A DNA stretch of 64,000 nucleotides from positions 2,046,001 to 2,110,000 of the forward strand of contig JAGYVD010000005.1 of the NCBI GenBank assembly GCA_021209875.1. Reading direction: 5' to 3'. Origin of the DNA: Rosellinia necatrix (lineage: Eukaryota > Ascomycota > Sordariomycetes > Xylariales > Xylariaceae). The notes beneath the pieces were generated by a model. It was not told the DNA's origin, searched no databases, and was given only the letters and a program-made list of their open reading frames with translations. The translations under genes and the position numbers were made by a program. Below are positions 9,798 through 21,100 of the stretch, one piece after another (the stretch's first letter is position 1; each line of letters begins with the position of its first letter).

Positions 9798-11476
9798 TTT
9801 GGAGGATTGGTGCTGTATGATGGAACGAGGATCGGTATACCTAAGAGAGAAATAGGTACTAAATGGAGCAGCTGTATCATTGGTAGTTTTGTGTTCGCCT
9901 TCATTGAGTTTCGCCGACGAGCCGGTTCTTAAATCGCAGTGGTGAAGTGACTATGGCTTTGGAGGTCGGAGCATTGTGCCCCGTTGCAGCAGGTATTCAA
10001 TCTAGGTGCGGGTTCGCGATGGTCTTGTGTTAGCAAATCGGCTTAGCTCAGATGTAGCCAAGGTGGCTCTCATACTGTAGCAACAGTCCCCACGAGATCT
10101 AGTCAGGAAGATGTCGGGGCAATGTGCCCCGTCCTGCACCCAAGGTTCCATCGGCGTACAGCAGCCCGAGAGGTCTGCCAATCCACCTGTCAAGGTCAAG
10201 TGACAATGTCCCTACGACTACGGCAGTAACCCCGGGCCCGTACAATAGATACCTAGCGGTCTTACATATAATAAGAATAATAAGAATGATGACCAGGCTT
10301 GTCGTTGTCAGTATAAAGGCAGTAAGATGTCACAACCTACGAGTGTTCAAGTAACTAATACCTATAATAGCTTAGCCTAGGCGTATAAACCTACTGTCCT
10401 AGCCCAACTGGCAAACTCAGTTATACGCTGGTATAGTATAACAATTCGTGCGTTCTATAATTTGTGCAATTCCCGTAGTTATGCGTATGTACGAAGTGTC
10501 TATTTTTTTTTTTTTGAAACCTCAGAAAGCTGTCACAGGGTTTTTAGGGGCTCTACACGACTGGAAGCCAGATAGTGTCCTGGAAATTGCCTTCTCGTCG
10601 TTGAATCGGTCAAGGCCCTAAGGGAAGTATGGTCCATAGTACCGTCTCTCGCGTCTCGCATCTTCAAGTTTTGAGGTTAATATTATTCAAGAGGGGGGGA
10701 TCAGTTGAGCGACGAACAGAATCTTCTGGTTAATGAGCGACCGATCAAGTTCTAGGCACTGTGAGTCAACTTGACGAAATAATAACTATATTCAGCGATG
10801 AACTCGTCGGAATTTCAATCGGAGCTTCAGAAGGGGTATTCCTCTGAATCGCCTTCGTCCTTTTATTGCTCTTGGAAACCGTGATGGAGAAACATCGGCT
10901 CTCAGCGACGCTCTTAGACCCCCCCTACAGATCTAGAATTAATTTAGAACGCGATTTATAAAAATGGATAGCTTCAAAAATCAAACATCTGTGCCATCCC
11001 TCAAAGCCAGAAATTAAAATGAACGTTGGTGATGGTGGAAAGGCTAGGAGCCCCATTTGTGACGCCGTAACAATTTGGTTTAGGGCTTCAGCCAATGGCT
11101 CAACTGGGAGATCTTCTAACGTATCAACCCCCATCACCGAGTGCAACATTTAGCAACCCATGATTAGATTTCTAAATAGTAATAGAGGAAGAATACTCCA
11201 AGTTTCGTCCATTTACGGCATATGTAAGAGTTCTACACGGGATGGCATGAGGTTGGGTCCAGAGGCCCGAGCAGTTGAGAGAAATTCTGTCCAAGTCCCC
11301 TACTAGATTTGATTGTGACCTAGCTATGTACCATCGACGCCCTTTCTCTCCAGACAACACGATATGGGATCGAAAATCAATCAAATTTGCAAGTGCGCCA
11401 CGCCTCGAGTACGCAACCCGCTTCTTCGGGAGTAAGTGAATATCTATTCGGGTTCTGACCAGCGTGGGCGGGTTAT
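9798..11476. other. intergenic, nothing recognised
   Basis: About 1.7 kb lies between two minus-strand genes. It should contain the promoter of the mannitol-dehydrogenase-like gene at its left end and the 3' region of the kinase at its right end. Minus-strand frames at 10925-11149 (74 codons) and 11172-11480 (102 codons) are open but match nothing I recognise. Confidence 0.45.
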
Positions 11477-12169
11477 TCACGGTTCCTCCACGCTTTGGAC
11501 CCGGATGTTAGGCTCTAGCAGGCGTTCCCGAACTTCGTCGCCATTCACCAGATCATTCCTCTGCGCCCTAGCAGTGGCAGCCTCCCAATTGTTCTCTATC
11601 CCCGCCGCGATGTGTCTTTGCGCGATGCGATGCAACGCCAATGCTGGCGCTACATCCACGAACCAGGTGTCGTCCACATATTCCGGGATCTGCCTCCAAG
11701 GGTCACGATCTAGTAAAAGCCAGCTTCCTTCCAGAATGACGATTTCAATGTCGGGTTCAATGCGTATCGCATCTGCGACAGGGTCCTTGACAGCATGATC
11801 GAAGCTCGGGGCCAGAATTGTTGTTGGCTTGACATCCGTCCGTGAGGCGGATAATGTCCTCAGCAGGGCCACGACGCCGTCGGCATCAAATGTCCAAGCA
11901 GCTCCCCGACGAGCATGGGCCCCGATATGATTAGGGAGGGTGTCGAGATGCGCTCGGGGGAAGTGGAAGCCATCCATGGCCAAACATGTGGCGATAGGGC
12001 GTTGGGCCGTTGTGTTGATCCGCTGCACGACTTGGGCCGCGATGGTTGACTTCCCGGACCCAGGAGGGCCGGAGAGGGCTATGATGATCCGGCGCTGGCC
12101 GGGGATGCTGATTGAATTTCTGTGGACATCGACAGCTCGCTGGGCGAGCGACAGATAAACCTGCTCCAT
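11477..12169 (-). CDS. FrcK/YggC/Yfh7-like P-loop small-molecule kinase
   Basis: A P-loop kinase of the phosphoribulokinase/uridine kinase/pantothenate kinase superfamily, 230 residues. Numbered from the ATG at 12169, the Walker A motif is GPPGSGKST (34-42). The substrate-side MDGFH motif is at 65-69, RRGAAWTFD at 88-95 matches the RKGAPETFD block of bacterial FrcK/YggC, and an ILEGSWLLLDRDPW strand-loop follows. The C-terminal NDLVNGDEV to QSVEEP is also family-typical. An upstream in-frame ATG (12232) would add 21 hydrophobic residues; I prefer 12169 because family similarity begins there. The phosphate acceptor is unknown: members are annotated as uridine kinase, ribosylnicotinamide kinase or fructose-transport kinase with little proof. 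It diverges from the arabinitol-dehydrogenase-like gene across 576 bp, suggesting joint control. Confidence 0.82.
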   Translation of the reverse strand: MEQVYLSLAQRAVDVHRNSISIPGQRRIIIALSGPPGSGKSTIAAQVVQRINTTAQRPIATCLAMDGFHFPRAHLDTLPNHIGAHARRGAAWTFDADGVVALLRTLSASRTDVKPTTILAPSFDHAVKDPVADAIRIEPDIEIVILEGSWLLLDRDPWRQIPEYVDDTWFVDVAPALALHRIAQRHIAAGIENNWEAATARAQRNDLVNGDEVRERLLEPNIRVQSVEEP

Positions 12170-12745
12170 AACTGTGGCCGCTAGTCTTGTGGTAACAATA
12201 ATGTAGTTCATGAGAATAATAATAACTAACAATAATAATCATCATAATAATAATAATACAAATTGTTCATGCGTGGCTTTTTTTTTAATTTTTTATTTTA
12301 TTTTTTATGTACGGAACGCATGCCGACCCTAACCCGGTCCATCCCATAGACCACCCCCCCATGGACCCAGCTCACACTATACATGACGGGGCGCAGCCGG
12401 CCTCTGCGAGAGCGGGCGGGCAGCAGTGCTCCGATATTCTCGAGCCCAACGCCGCCAATCTCAACGGCTCCTCTCGAATACTGTGGAACTTTGCTGTTCT
12501 CCGAGCCCGGACTAGCTACTAGATTTAAGTAAGCTCGCCTCAACACACGCACGCGCCGGAGCAATGTCCCATGTCTTGCACTTGACTTGTAGTGTGTGCT
12601 CTATCATGGTCACTATTCCCCACGGCCCCCCCTCCCTCTGCAGTCAAAAGGCCTACTCTACCAAAGATTGAAGTCGTTGATCGTTGATCGTTGATCGTTA
12701 ATCGTTGAATGTTAAAATCATTATCAAGAGCTCTCCTGTCTGACA
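12170..12745. promoter_or_regulatory. shared divergent promoter region of kinase and SDR
   Basis: This 576-bp gap separates the start codons of the minus-strand kinase and the plus-strand SDR, so both promoters must lie here. It contains an ATA/AAT-rich run (about 12218-12259), T-rich tracts at 12279-12306 and a TCGTTGA heptamer array at 12674-12708. No CGG-spaced pair that would clearly mark a Zn2Cys6 binding site was picked out by eye. Confidence 0.45.
12674..12708. repeat. TCGTTGA heptamer tandem array
   Basis: About five imperfect copies of TCGTTGA/TCGTTAA lie 38-72 bp upstream of the SDR start codon at 12746. The position is that of a 5' leader or core promoter. It may be a simple-sequence expansion with no function. 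Confidence 0.8.
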
Positions 12746-13660
12746 ATGTCTCCCCTGACAACTGAAGGACTGAGCCGGGATGCCTTGATGTCCCGGGTGA
12801 TCCCCTCTATGGTCCTGAGCGATGGCTCTGCCTCCTCGATGACGCCGCCCCCTCGGGTGGCCATCCAACAGGATCCGGCCCAGGGTGCCAAAGACCGCTT
12901 CTCCGTCCGCGGCAACATCATCGTGACCGGTGGCGCGGGCGGCCTCGGCCTCCCATCATGCGACGCGTTGCTAGAGCACGGCGCCAGTGGTCTGATGATT
13001 TTCGACACGAACCCGGCGAGTGCGCAGCAGCAGATCGAGGCGATGCGGCTGAAGTTTCCCCACGCCAACATAGCGGCACAGAAAGTGGACGTCACGGACG
13101 AAGAGGCCGTCGCCGCGGCGGTGGGAGGGACGGTCGAGGCGATGGGGTCCGTGGATGGCATAGTGTGTTTCGCCGGCGTCGTCGGCTGCATGGACGCCCT
13201 AGACATGCCGATCGCGACATGGCGCAGGATCCTCGAGATCAACACGACGGGGTGCATGATCTGCGCCCAGGCCGCCGCTCGCGAGATGGTCCGGCAAGGC
13301 ACGGGAGGCTCCATTACCTTTATCGCCTCCATCTCGGGGCACCGCGTGAACTACCCCCAGCCCCAGGCAGCTTATATCGTCAGTAAGGCGGCTCTGATAT
13401 CGCTCAAGAACAGCCTCGCTGCGGAGTGGGCACGCTACGGCATCCGAACCAACACGATCAGCCCCGGGTACATGGATACCGTACTCAACGAGGGAGAAAA
13501 CTTGAACAAGAATCGCCAGATCTGGGCCTCTCGGAACCCAAGCGGGCGTATGGGAAGCCCCTCGGAGCTCACGGGCGTGGTGGTGCTGTTGGCGTCTACC
13601 TCGGGATCCTATATCAACGGCACCGATATTGTTGTCGACGGCGGCGGGATGGTGTTTTAG
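12746..13660 (+). CDS. D-arabinitol 2-dehydrogenase-like SDR
   Basis: A classical SDR of 304 residues in one exon. After a variable 55-residue N-terminus comes the Rossmann motif TGGAGGLG (61-68). The usual NNAG is replaced by CFAG (141-144). The catalytic residues are Ser197, Tyr210 and Lys214 (YIVSK), followed by a typical IRTNTISPGYMDT segment and a GTDIVVDGG C-terminal strand. The sequence style (NIIVTGGAGGLGL, SISGHRVNYPQPQAAY) matches fungal D-arabinitol 2-dehydrogenases, which oxidise D-arabinitol to D-ribulose with NAD, and the related sorbose reductases; the exact polyol is not decided by sequence. It starts 576 bp from the divergent kinase and is followed by a regulator on the same strand. 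GC content and codon use are higher than in the mannitol-dehydrogenase-like gene. Confidence 0.86.
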   Translation: MSPLTTEGLSRDALMSRVIPSMVLSDGSASSMTPPPRVAIQQDPAQGAKDRFSVRGNIIVTGGAGGLGLPSCDALLEHGASGLMIFDTNPASAQQQIEAMRLKFPHANIAAQKVDVTDEEAVAAAVGGTVEAMGSVDGIVCFAGVVGCMDALDMPIATWRRILEINTTGCMICAQAAAREMVRQGTGGSITFIASISGHRVNYPQPQAAYIVSKAALISLKNSLAAEWARYGIRTNTISPGYMDTVLNEGENLNKNRQIWASRNPSGRMGSPSELTGVVVLLASTSGSYINGTDIVVDGGGMVF

Positions 13661-14457
13661 GTTAATACATATTGAATTGGCATTGAATTGGCACGGAAAC
13701 ATCTTGGCTAATAAAGCTGAATTAGAAGAGATGGATAATGGCTATGGTAAACATAACAGTAGTGAACTGGAGGCATTTAGGAGTAGTGTATGTAATAGTT
13801 TAACCTAGTCATCTCGAACATAGGTCTTTTATCTAACCTAGGTTAAATCGATTTTAATTCCCCTGTGTGTGATACTAAACCTAGCAAGACTGGCCAAAAA
13901 AAAACCAAAAAAAACAGGTATAGAAAATAATGCTGTAGGCCGGATGTGTTGTCACGAGTCATGAGCAAAGCATGTATAAGTGAAAGTGTGAACCAACCAT
14001 GCCCTCTCGGGCGGGCTACTTGCGTTGGATTGGTTCATCCGATCCCCCTGTTTTCCCTCTCCCCACCACCACCCGGGCGACAGTACTCCGAGAGAGCCCA
14101 CGGGATCCTCGTTCTCCCCCTATCATCTCTCCGCAACCCTCTTCCCGCTCCATCCCGTAATACCCCCAGGGTTCTCCGCGCGGTCGTATCTATCTATCTA
14201 TCTAATGTCCCGCTCGCCACGGCGCCCATTGGTTCTTCTTGCCCCCCCTCCCTCCATCGAACGTACCCTCCCGAGCCACTAGACCCCGCGCGCGTGAGGT
14301 AGTATCGTTGCAAAGTGAAGGAACCGAGACGGCCGGCATGATAGATGCCCCCCGCGCCGCCCGGCCATCGTCTCTTCTATGAGCAGAGAGAGAAGAGAAG
14401 AGAGACAGAGAGAGTGTGTGTGTGTGTGTGAGAAGGGGGTAGAAGCTAGGACATAGG
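13661..14457. other. intergenic / promoter of the Zn2Cys6 regulator
   Basis: About 800 bp between two plus-strand genes. The left half is AT-rich with A-runs (13896-13915). The right half has pyrimidine-rich stretches, a TATC repeat (14188-14202) and a purine-rich GAGA/GTGT microsatellite at 14388-14432 directly before the start codon. Minus-strand frames of 134-207 codons opposite this region and the first exon are shadows of GC-rich coding DNA. Confidence 0.5.
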
Positions 14458-16877
14458 ATGCAACGTTCCCCCCGCGCCGGCTGGCTGAGCGTCTCCGGCG
14501 CGCGGGCCTGCACCAACTGCCAGAGGCGGAAGAGCCGGTGCCTGCGGGCGCACCCCGGCGACCCGGCGTGCGCGAGCTGCACCAGGACCCGCAAGGCCTG
14601 CGTCTTCCAGAGCCCCCCGGACCGGACTCCCCTGACCCGGAGGAACCTCGACGCCGCCGAGCTCCGGGTCGCGCAGCTGCGGTCCCTCCTGGATTCTCTG
14701 CAGCCCGGCCTGGACGTCGATGCGGCCATCGGACGTCTCGGTGCGTGTGGTGGTGGTGGTGGGACCGCCGCCGCCGCCAGCCCGCCGGCTCAGCTCGAAT
14801 CGCCCCCGGCGGACGTGGACAAGCCCGCGCTGCAGAACTACGAGTGGCACGAAGGATCGCTGTCGGCGAGCACGGGACCGGGAGGCAGCGCCGTAGTATC
14901 AAACGACGGCATGGCGAATCTCTTGACCGATGAAAACTCGGGGTATCTCGGTAGGGGTTTTATTTTATTTTATTTTTTTATTTGCACTTTCCTTCTTCTT
15001 CTTCTTTATTTTCTACTATTTTTTTTTTAGTCTCCGCGTAGAGAAGAAGATCGCCTGGGCTTATTCTTCATAGGAGGTAGCTCGGGTTCGCAGCTTTTAG
15101 AAGAAATAGCCTCCGCGATCCCGACCGATACTAGGTCGAGACGGACGTCCGGGGAAACGCAGCGGCCGCGCTCGTCGAGGCTGGCCTTGCCGTCCCCCGG
15201 TTTGCCCGGGGACCTGTCGGCTACGGAGAGGCGGCTCATTGATACCTATTTCCTGCACTATAACACTTGGTACCCCATACTTCACGAGCGGTCCTTTCGA
15301 GACAGGCTAGCTAGCCAGCGCAGCCGTTATTCCGATTCGCCCTGGCGTATCGTCTTTTATATGGTGTTGGCTATCGGGGACTGGATATCCGCGCCAGAAT
15401 CAAGCCACGCACAGTCACCTTATTACAACGCGGCAAGATCATGCCTGACGTTCAGGATGCTGGAGTCCGGGACCCTTGAGACGGTGCAGGCGTTCTTACT
15501 CCTGGGAAACTACCTTCAAAAAAGGGATCGACCAAACACGGCCTATAATTTCATCGGCCTGGCTTGGAGGCTAGCACTCGGGCTTGGCCTACACAGAGAA
15601 GTTCCCAACGCGATAGACACCATCGAGAATGAAAAGCGGCGGTCGGTGTTTTGGGTGATATATTGTTTTGACAATGGCTTCAACATCACGACGGGCCGGC
15701 CCCCGACTCTGGCGGGTGGGTTCGTTGATGCTCGACTACCAAGGAACATTGACGATAAGGTAAGCGACACTCTCACTCTCTGTTCAGTAATAAACGAACG
15801 ACAGACGGACTAAAAGGAACTGCAGGACTGGTCACTCCCGGACGTCGTGCCATCGGAAGCGAGCGGGCCGACAACGTACTCGGCCATCGCCGCGCAGGCC
15901 AAGCTGGCGCAAGTGGCCGACGGCATCTACCAGGAGTTCCTCCTCGCCAAGACGGCCGGGACCAAGGTCGAGTACCGGGTGGCGGAGCTGATGGAGGAGA
16001 GGCTCATCGGCTGGCAGCGCGGGCTGCCGGCGTACTTTGCCGACGCGGCGGACGTGCCGTCCTGGTTCCGGGCCGCGCGGGCGATCGTGTCCTGGAAGGA
16101 GCAGAACCTGCGCATCCTCCTGTGGCGGGGCTCGCGGGAGCACCACCGCTTCCTGCCCGGCAAGCAGAGCGCCGAGACCAAGTGCGTCGCCGTCGCCATG
16201 CAGAGCATCCACGACATCGCCACCTTCTGCGCCGCCGACGAGGCCGCCCTGCACCAGGGCATCGCCTGGTACGCCACGTACTGCCTCTTCCAGGCTGCCC
16301 TGGTGCTCGAGGCTAGCTATCTCCAGGGCTTGCGGCAGCAGCAGCAACGGCAGCAGCAGCATCAGCAGCAGCGGCAGCGGCGGGGCTGCGAAGAGGGGGA
16401 GGGGAGGAGGAGGAGGAGGAGGAGGGGGGGGAAGAAGAAGAAGCAGAAGGGAATGGCGCATTTCGAGAGCACACCTACTCTTTCTCCCAGGCGAGGTACT
16501 GCCTGGGAGTCCTCGCGCGATCTAATAGCTCCGCGAAGCGCTGCGCTGAGGTGCTCGACAGCATCCATAGCAGACTGCGCAGCCGGGGCACCACCACCAC
16601 CACCACCACTACTACTACCACTACTACCACTACTACCACCGCCACCATCACCACCACTACACCGGACGTGTCTGGCGGCGAGCACGTGGAACAGCCGCCC
16701 CAGCCGCCACCGGCAGCATTCGCCGACGGCGAGAACGAATATGCCATGTTCGGCAATAGCCTGGAGTTTGGCGACGACGTGGTCGACCCGACCCTGCGCA
16801 TGCTCATCAACCCGACCTCGTCGGATCTGTTCGAGGACATGCCGTTAGATGTGCTCTTGGACAATTGGATTGCCTAA
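14458..16877 (+). CDS. Zn(II)2Cys6 transcription factor, frame disturbed at simple repeats
   Basis: A fungal regulator with an N-terminal binuclear zinc cluster (Cys 18, 21, 28, 38, 41, 48; C-x2-C-x6-C-x9-C-x2-C-x6-C) and a fungal-specific middle domain at about 219-390, including YFLHYNTWYPILHERSF and the FWVIYCFDNGFNITTGRPP signature. Exons are 14458-14950, 15074-15759 and 15826 onward, with introns 14951-15073 and 15760-15825. The third exon stays in the expected frame to VLEASYLQG (about 16329), then enters CAG and GGA repeats. Family-like sequence resumes from 16491 (ARYCLGVLARSNSS) in a frame shifted by net -1/+2 and runs to the stop at 16875-16877 through a poly-Thr tract. Either a repeat indel broke the gene, or an intron of unusual donor (16303-16490) removes the repeats. 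Its position suggests control of the neighbouring SDR/kinase pair. Confidence 0.8.
16334..16652. repeat. trinucleotide repeats CAG, GGA and ACC/ACT in the regulator
   Basis: Three trinucleotide tracts sit close together: CAG-rich (16334-16380), GGA/GAA-rich (16392-16447) and ACC/ACT-rich (about 16590-16652). The first two lie where the reading frame changes. The third encodes a run of Thr residues in the frame that ends at 16877. Confidence 0.9.
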
Positions 16878-18147
16878 AAACGGATCACTCATCACTCATC
16901 AGACATCCTGGCCAGGGAGGCGTCTGCTCCAAGCCCCAAGGCGAGACACATGTCGGCGTAATCGCCTCAGCCCTCTCTGCCTCTCTCCCGCCCCCAGCGT
17001 GAGGACTACTGTTACGCCTTAGCGCCACGCCTGGGGCAATATTGCAGCTACGGGGCTCGCAATCTCATGCCCGGTACGGGCGTCATCCATTGCCTCGGAT
17101 GAATTCTCCACCTGACACTCTTCCCGTCCGGTTTCCAGAGTATCCTATGAATTGGGACGGCGTGAATGGTAATACGGCGCGTCGAAGCCGTGATTGGGGT
17201 CGCACCTAGAGGATTATACATGTCTTGAGACGACCCGGAATGCCATGGACGCCTTCAAGGGGGGGCGGTTAAGGAGATTGTCGCTTTCTACGCGCAGGTT
17301 ATTGTAGTGTAGGTACCAACCACCACAACAACGGGACAAAGGGGCCACGCGGCAATTGAAGTCGTGACTTAGGCTAGGCCGAACTCCGGAGACCTCACTA
17401 CCCGCCCATCGCTCCCTTATAAATAGCATTCGTTTAAAATAGGGCCTGTACCCGCGAAAGGCCATGGATGGCTAGGTAACATTAGCCGACAAAAGAAACA
17501 CTAGCCATTGAAAGCACTTGCGCTAACCTCGGTTCTAAGACTCGTCAACAACGGCTCATGTCAATCCGTGCTTGTCTAAATAGCTATGACTATACACTAG
17601 TAGCGAGGGCGTTGTTAGGCGGCGTCGCGCGTCCACTCTCGAACGAGTAGGTTATGCCTACCTTGATATCTACCTCAGTGTCCACCTTGGTATATAATGC
17701 CGCCCTCCTGAACCACCTAGGTACTCAATCTTAAGCATGTCATATCTCTACACAGCGTCGGGGTACGACAAGTCGCACAGGGGGCAGTCGCCCGCTTAAT
17801 AAATTGCGCTATACTGTTGCTAACTAAATCTAGATGTATTATGCTGTGGCAGCAAGTTAGCAGGCCTATTTTAATGGCCGCAGATGGGCATGGTGTGCAT
17901 GCAAAAGAGTGCGTGACTGGGATCTAACTTGGATATACCCGTTCCTCTATACCAACGCATATGGCGTTAGGCTCGGTAGTAGTAGGAGTATATAGAGCAG
18001 ATAGAAAAAGAAAGAAAAAAGAAAAAGAAAAGATGAACAGTGAACGGTGTATTGGGGTATCACGATGGGTACAAGTCTACAAACATCAAACCATGAAGAC
18101 GCCAGGACCAGAACAAGTGGCCGCGATAAGGATCCTTAATCTCAGAA
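16878..18147. other. convergent intergenic region, nothing recognised
   Basis: About 1.27 kb lies between the 3' ends of the plus-strand regulator and the minus-strand TBC gene, so both terminators should be here. Short frames at 17214-17465 and 17961-18245 show no family features; the second overlaps the TBC gene's coding end on the opposite strand. Confidence 0.5.
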
Positions 18148-21100
18148 TCATCCAAGTCCAAATTGGGCCTCCTGTTCGATTGGTAAAGGGGTTGGGATAC
18201 TCAGGCCAGTATTCCCGCCTTCTTCTTCGCCGTCAATTATACTGAGACTGGTGATACTGCCATTGTCGGCATCTACCAACACTGCGCTGGGTGTCGGGCT
18301 GGAGACCGCCGAAGCGCTGGTTTCGGTAATGAGAGCAGGTGCGGATGTTGACTTTTGCGTGCGGTGTCGCGCTACGCGTTCTTCCCGTTCTTTTGTTAGC
18401 TGCTTCTCGGCCTCCATCGCCTTGCTCCTCCTATCCTCGACTTCCTCTCTCCTCACTACCCTTCGTAGGCCCTCGGACGCCTGGATCAGGCCATCAATGC
18501 TGATTGCGTGATTGGTCATCTGGTGGTTGATATAGGTGTAAATCGCGGCAGGGGTGTCACATTGTAACAGCTGTTGTTCGTTGAGTTTTAATAGAGCTAA
18601 AGCAACTTGAAAGAGGAACGTGGAGCCATCGCTGATGCAGAGCACAACGTCCCAGACGCGGAAGAGGGCCTCGGCCGAGAGACAATCCGTGAACACACTA
18701 AGGAACCATTGGAAAGTCAAGGCCTCAAGCTCGATGCTAAGGTTGTCTAGATGTTGAGAAAGCTTTGGGAGGACTGCTGCGACATATTGCCGCAAGACGT
18801 TCTGATCCGCACGAGATGCCATCAAGCTATGGTCATAATAGTTTCGAGGGAGAATGAGCTCGATGATGGAAACCAGAACCCAGAATACGTCCTCCGTAGA
18901 CGGCATGATAAGCAATAAGTTGGCCGCAATAAGGTTCATTCCCTGGCAGTATCCAACTTCGGGGTTTCGCCGAGCATAAGCCCTCAGTACCTCGCCGAGC
19001 TTGGCGACTCCTGGGCCCCGTCGAAAGAAGATATTGTCTGTGAGCGTCCTATGGACATCCATCTCGATCTGCGATATCACTACTGGATCATCACCCTCGC
19101 TAGGTCTCGAAATAAGGCCCTCGTAGTAGCCAGGTACTCGTATTGATAGAGCGCCTGAGCACTCGGCCCATATCTTGGGGCGATTTGTAACCGGGATGCC
19201 ACCAAGCACAAGGGATCGGAACTCGATCCACTTAGCTCGGCCAACCTTGCCTTTGACTCCTAAATCGGCGATACCAATCGTTTCCCCATCTGTAAGCTTT
19301 GCTTCAGGAATCATGACGGGTGCCCTTTGGAAGCGAGCCTCTGCTGCGGCGGCGGCCGCTGCCGCTGCCGCTTCCCCCTCTCTTTTACGCTCTGCTCTGA
19401 CCTTACGTAGAAACTCATTCCATCGGGTAGATTTGTCTTTTTGTAATGCGTCATGCACGTCGCTTAATTGCTTCAATAGAAGTTTAACTGGTTCAGCGTC
19501 CTCATGAACAAGTGTAGCCGACGCCTCGTCTATTGCTGTGGCAGTTGAGTTACCATTTAAAGCTGTGGTAGTACTTGGCGGTGGCACGAAGCCGCGGTCG
19601 TTGGTTGTGATCAAGCTTGGCGACCTCGGCGGCTCGTTGCCTTCGAGGACCTCCAAGCTAGAAGTAGCAACGGGAGTGTGTGAGAGAAGCTCCGTCGGAA
19701 CGGTTGCAACCTTGAGATAGTCCTGCCACCTCTTTGGCTTACCTGGCTCCATTACTTCTTCGGCAGAATTTGGTGTGCCTGGGCGGCCGTCGCTGGCGCT
19801 CCCACGAGTTGAGCTTGCCCCATCATCAAGCGAACTCGGCGAGATACCAGATCTCCCACCTGTTAGCATCTCTGCGCGGCCGCCTCGTTTGATATGGGCT
19901 GCCACCTGGGTAGCCTGCCGTTGTCTCATCTTCCGACGCTGGTCATAGATAAAACCAAATCTATCAGTAAGATACTCGGCGTTATTGAAATTATTGTAAA
20001 TATGGGTCAAGGTGGGTGGCTGCCCTTCAGGCGAGAATATGGTATCCATCTCAACAGGGACGTGGTTGTCTGGCCCCGTGTCCGCTGGATTGTCAGAAGA
20101 TGCCCCCACGCCTTCCCACCGGTCAGAGTGCAAAGACCGCTGGGCTAAATTTCCGGACGTGGGTGTAGGCCGACGCATAGACATTAACGCCTTGGGTCCG
20201 GGCTGGGCTTGGTTCCCGCGAGCTGATGTAGTAGTGTTGGTGCTCGCGGCTGATGAAGTTCGTAAAGATCCACCTTGTCTTGCCGAGTCTGAGCGCCCCC
20301 TAAGAGAGTCGGAATCGCCGCGACTTGAAGCCTTACCAGCAACGAGCTGCAAAGCCATGCTTGCGAGCGATGCTGATGGCTTCCTTACCCCTTGCCCAGA
20401 GTAGATACTCGAAGCCCGACTAGAATTTTGTGTAGATCCAGCTTCAGGCGGGACAAAAAGATCTTCTTGGATAGGCGGCCGTCTATCTCCGACCACAGGC
20501 GCCCGTATAACGGTCTTAAGCCCTTCGCCATTGATGCTAGAAGGTCTGCTAGTCTTTTTCCCTATACCGGTACCCAACAGGTAATCTTTCCAAGTCCTTA
20601 TAGTTCCCTTATTATTCTCCCTAAGCGTATTTGGCCCACTAGCCCTAAGGGTCTGCTCGGTCCCATGATCAATCCCCAGGCCAGGATACGGGGTGGTTCG
20701 CGAGAGCGTATCACGCATTGCATCGTTCATCATGTTCGACAAACCCTCATCTTGACCGTGTTTGGACTGGTCTTGGGACTTCAATTCCTGCTCTACCGAG
20801 CGCAGTTTTTTTTCCAGCTCCAGATTTGACAAGCCGCACTCCAATATTATCTTTCGAAGAGCCCTCTCACGCGCGTCGGCCTTTCTTCGTAGGTTCGATA
20901 TCTGCAGATCGCGCTGGGCTAGGTCCTCAGATATTTGGCGGACGAGGTTGACAGGGCCATACTTGGCCAGAAGCCGTTCAATGTGTTCACGCTCGGCGAG
21001 GTGGAGAACTCCGGGTATCTTTCGCGTGGAAACGGGGGTGTCCTCAAAGAGGGCGCTGCGCGGGGTCTCGGTAGTTTCGATAGTCGTCAAGCTGTCCACC

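Noticed and set aside
14202..14902. Minus-strand open frames of 134-207 codons
   Set aside because: They lie opposite the GC-rich first exon of the Zn2Cys6 regulator and are Arg/Ser/Pro-rich shadows with no motif.
15832..16461. Minus-strand frame of 209 codons
   Set aside because: It is the complement of the regulator's third exon and its repeats; the sequence is Leu/Pro-rich with no family features.
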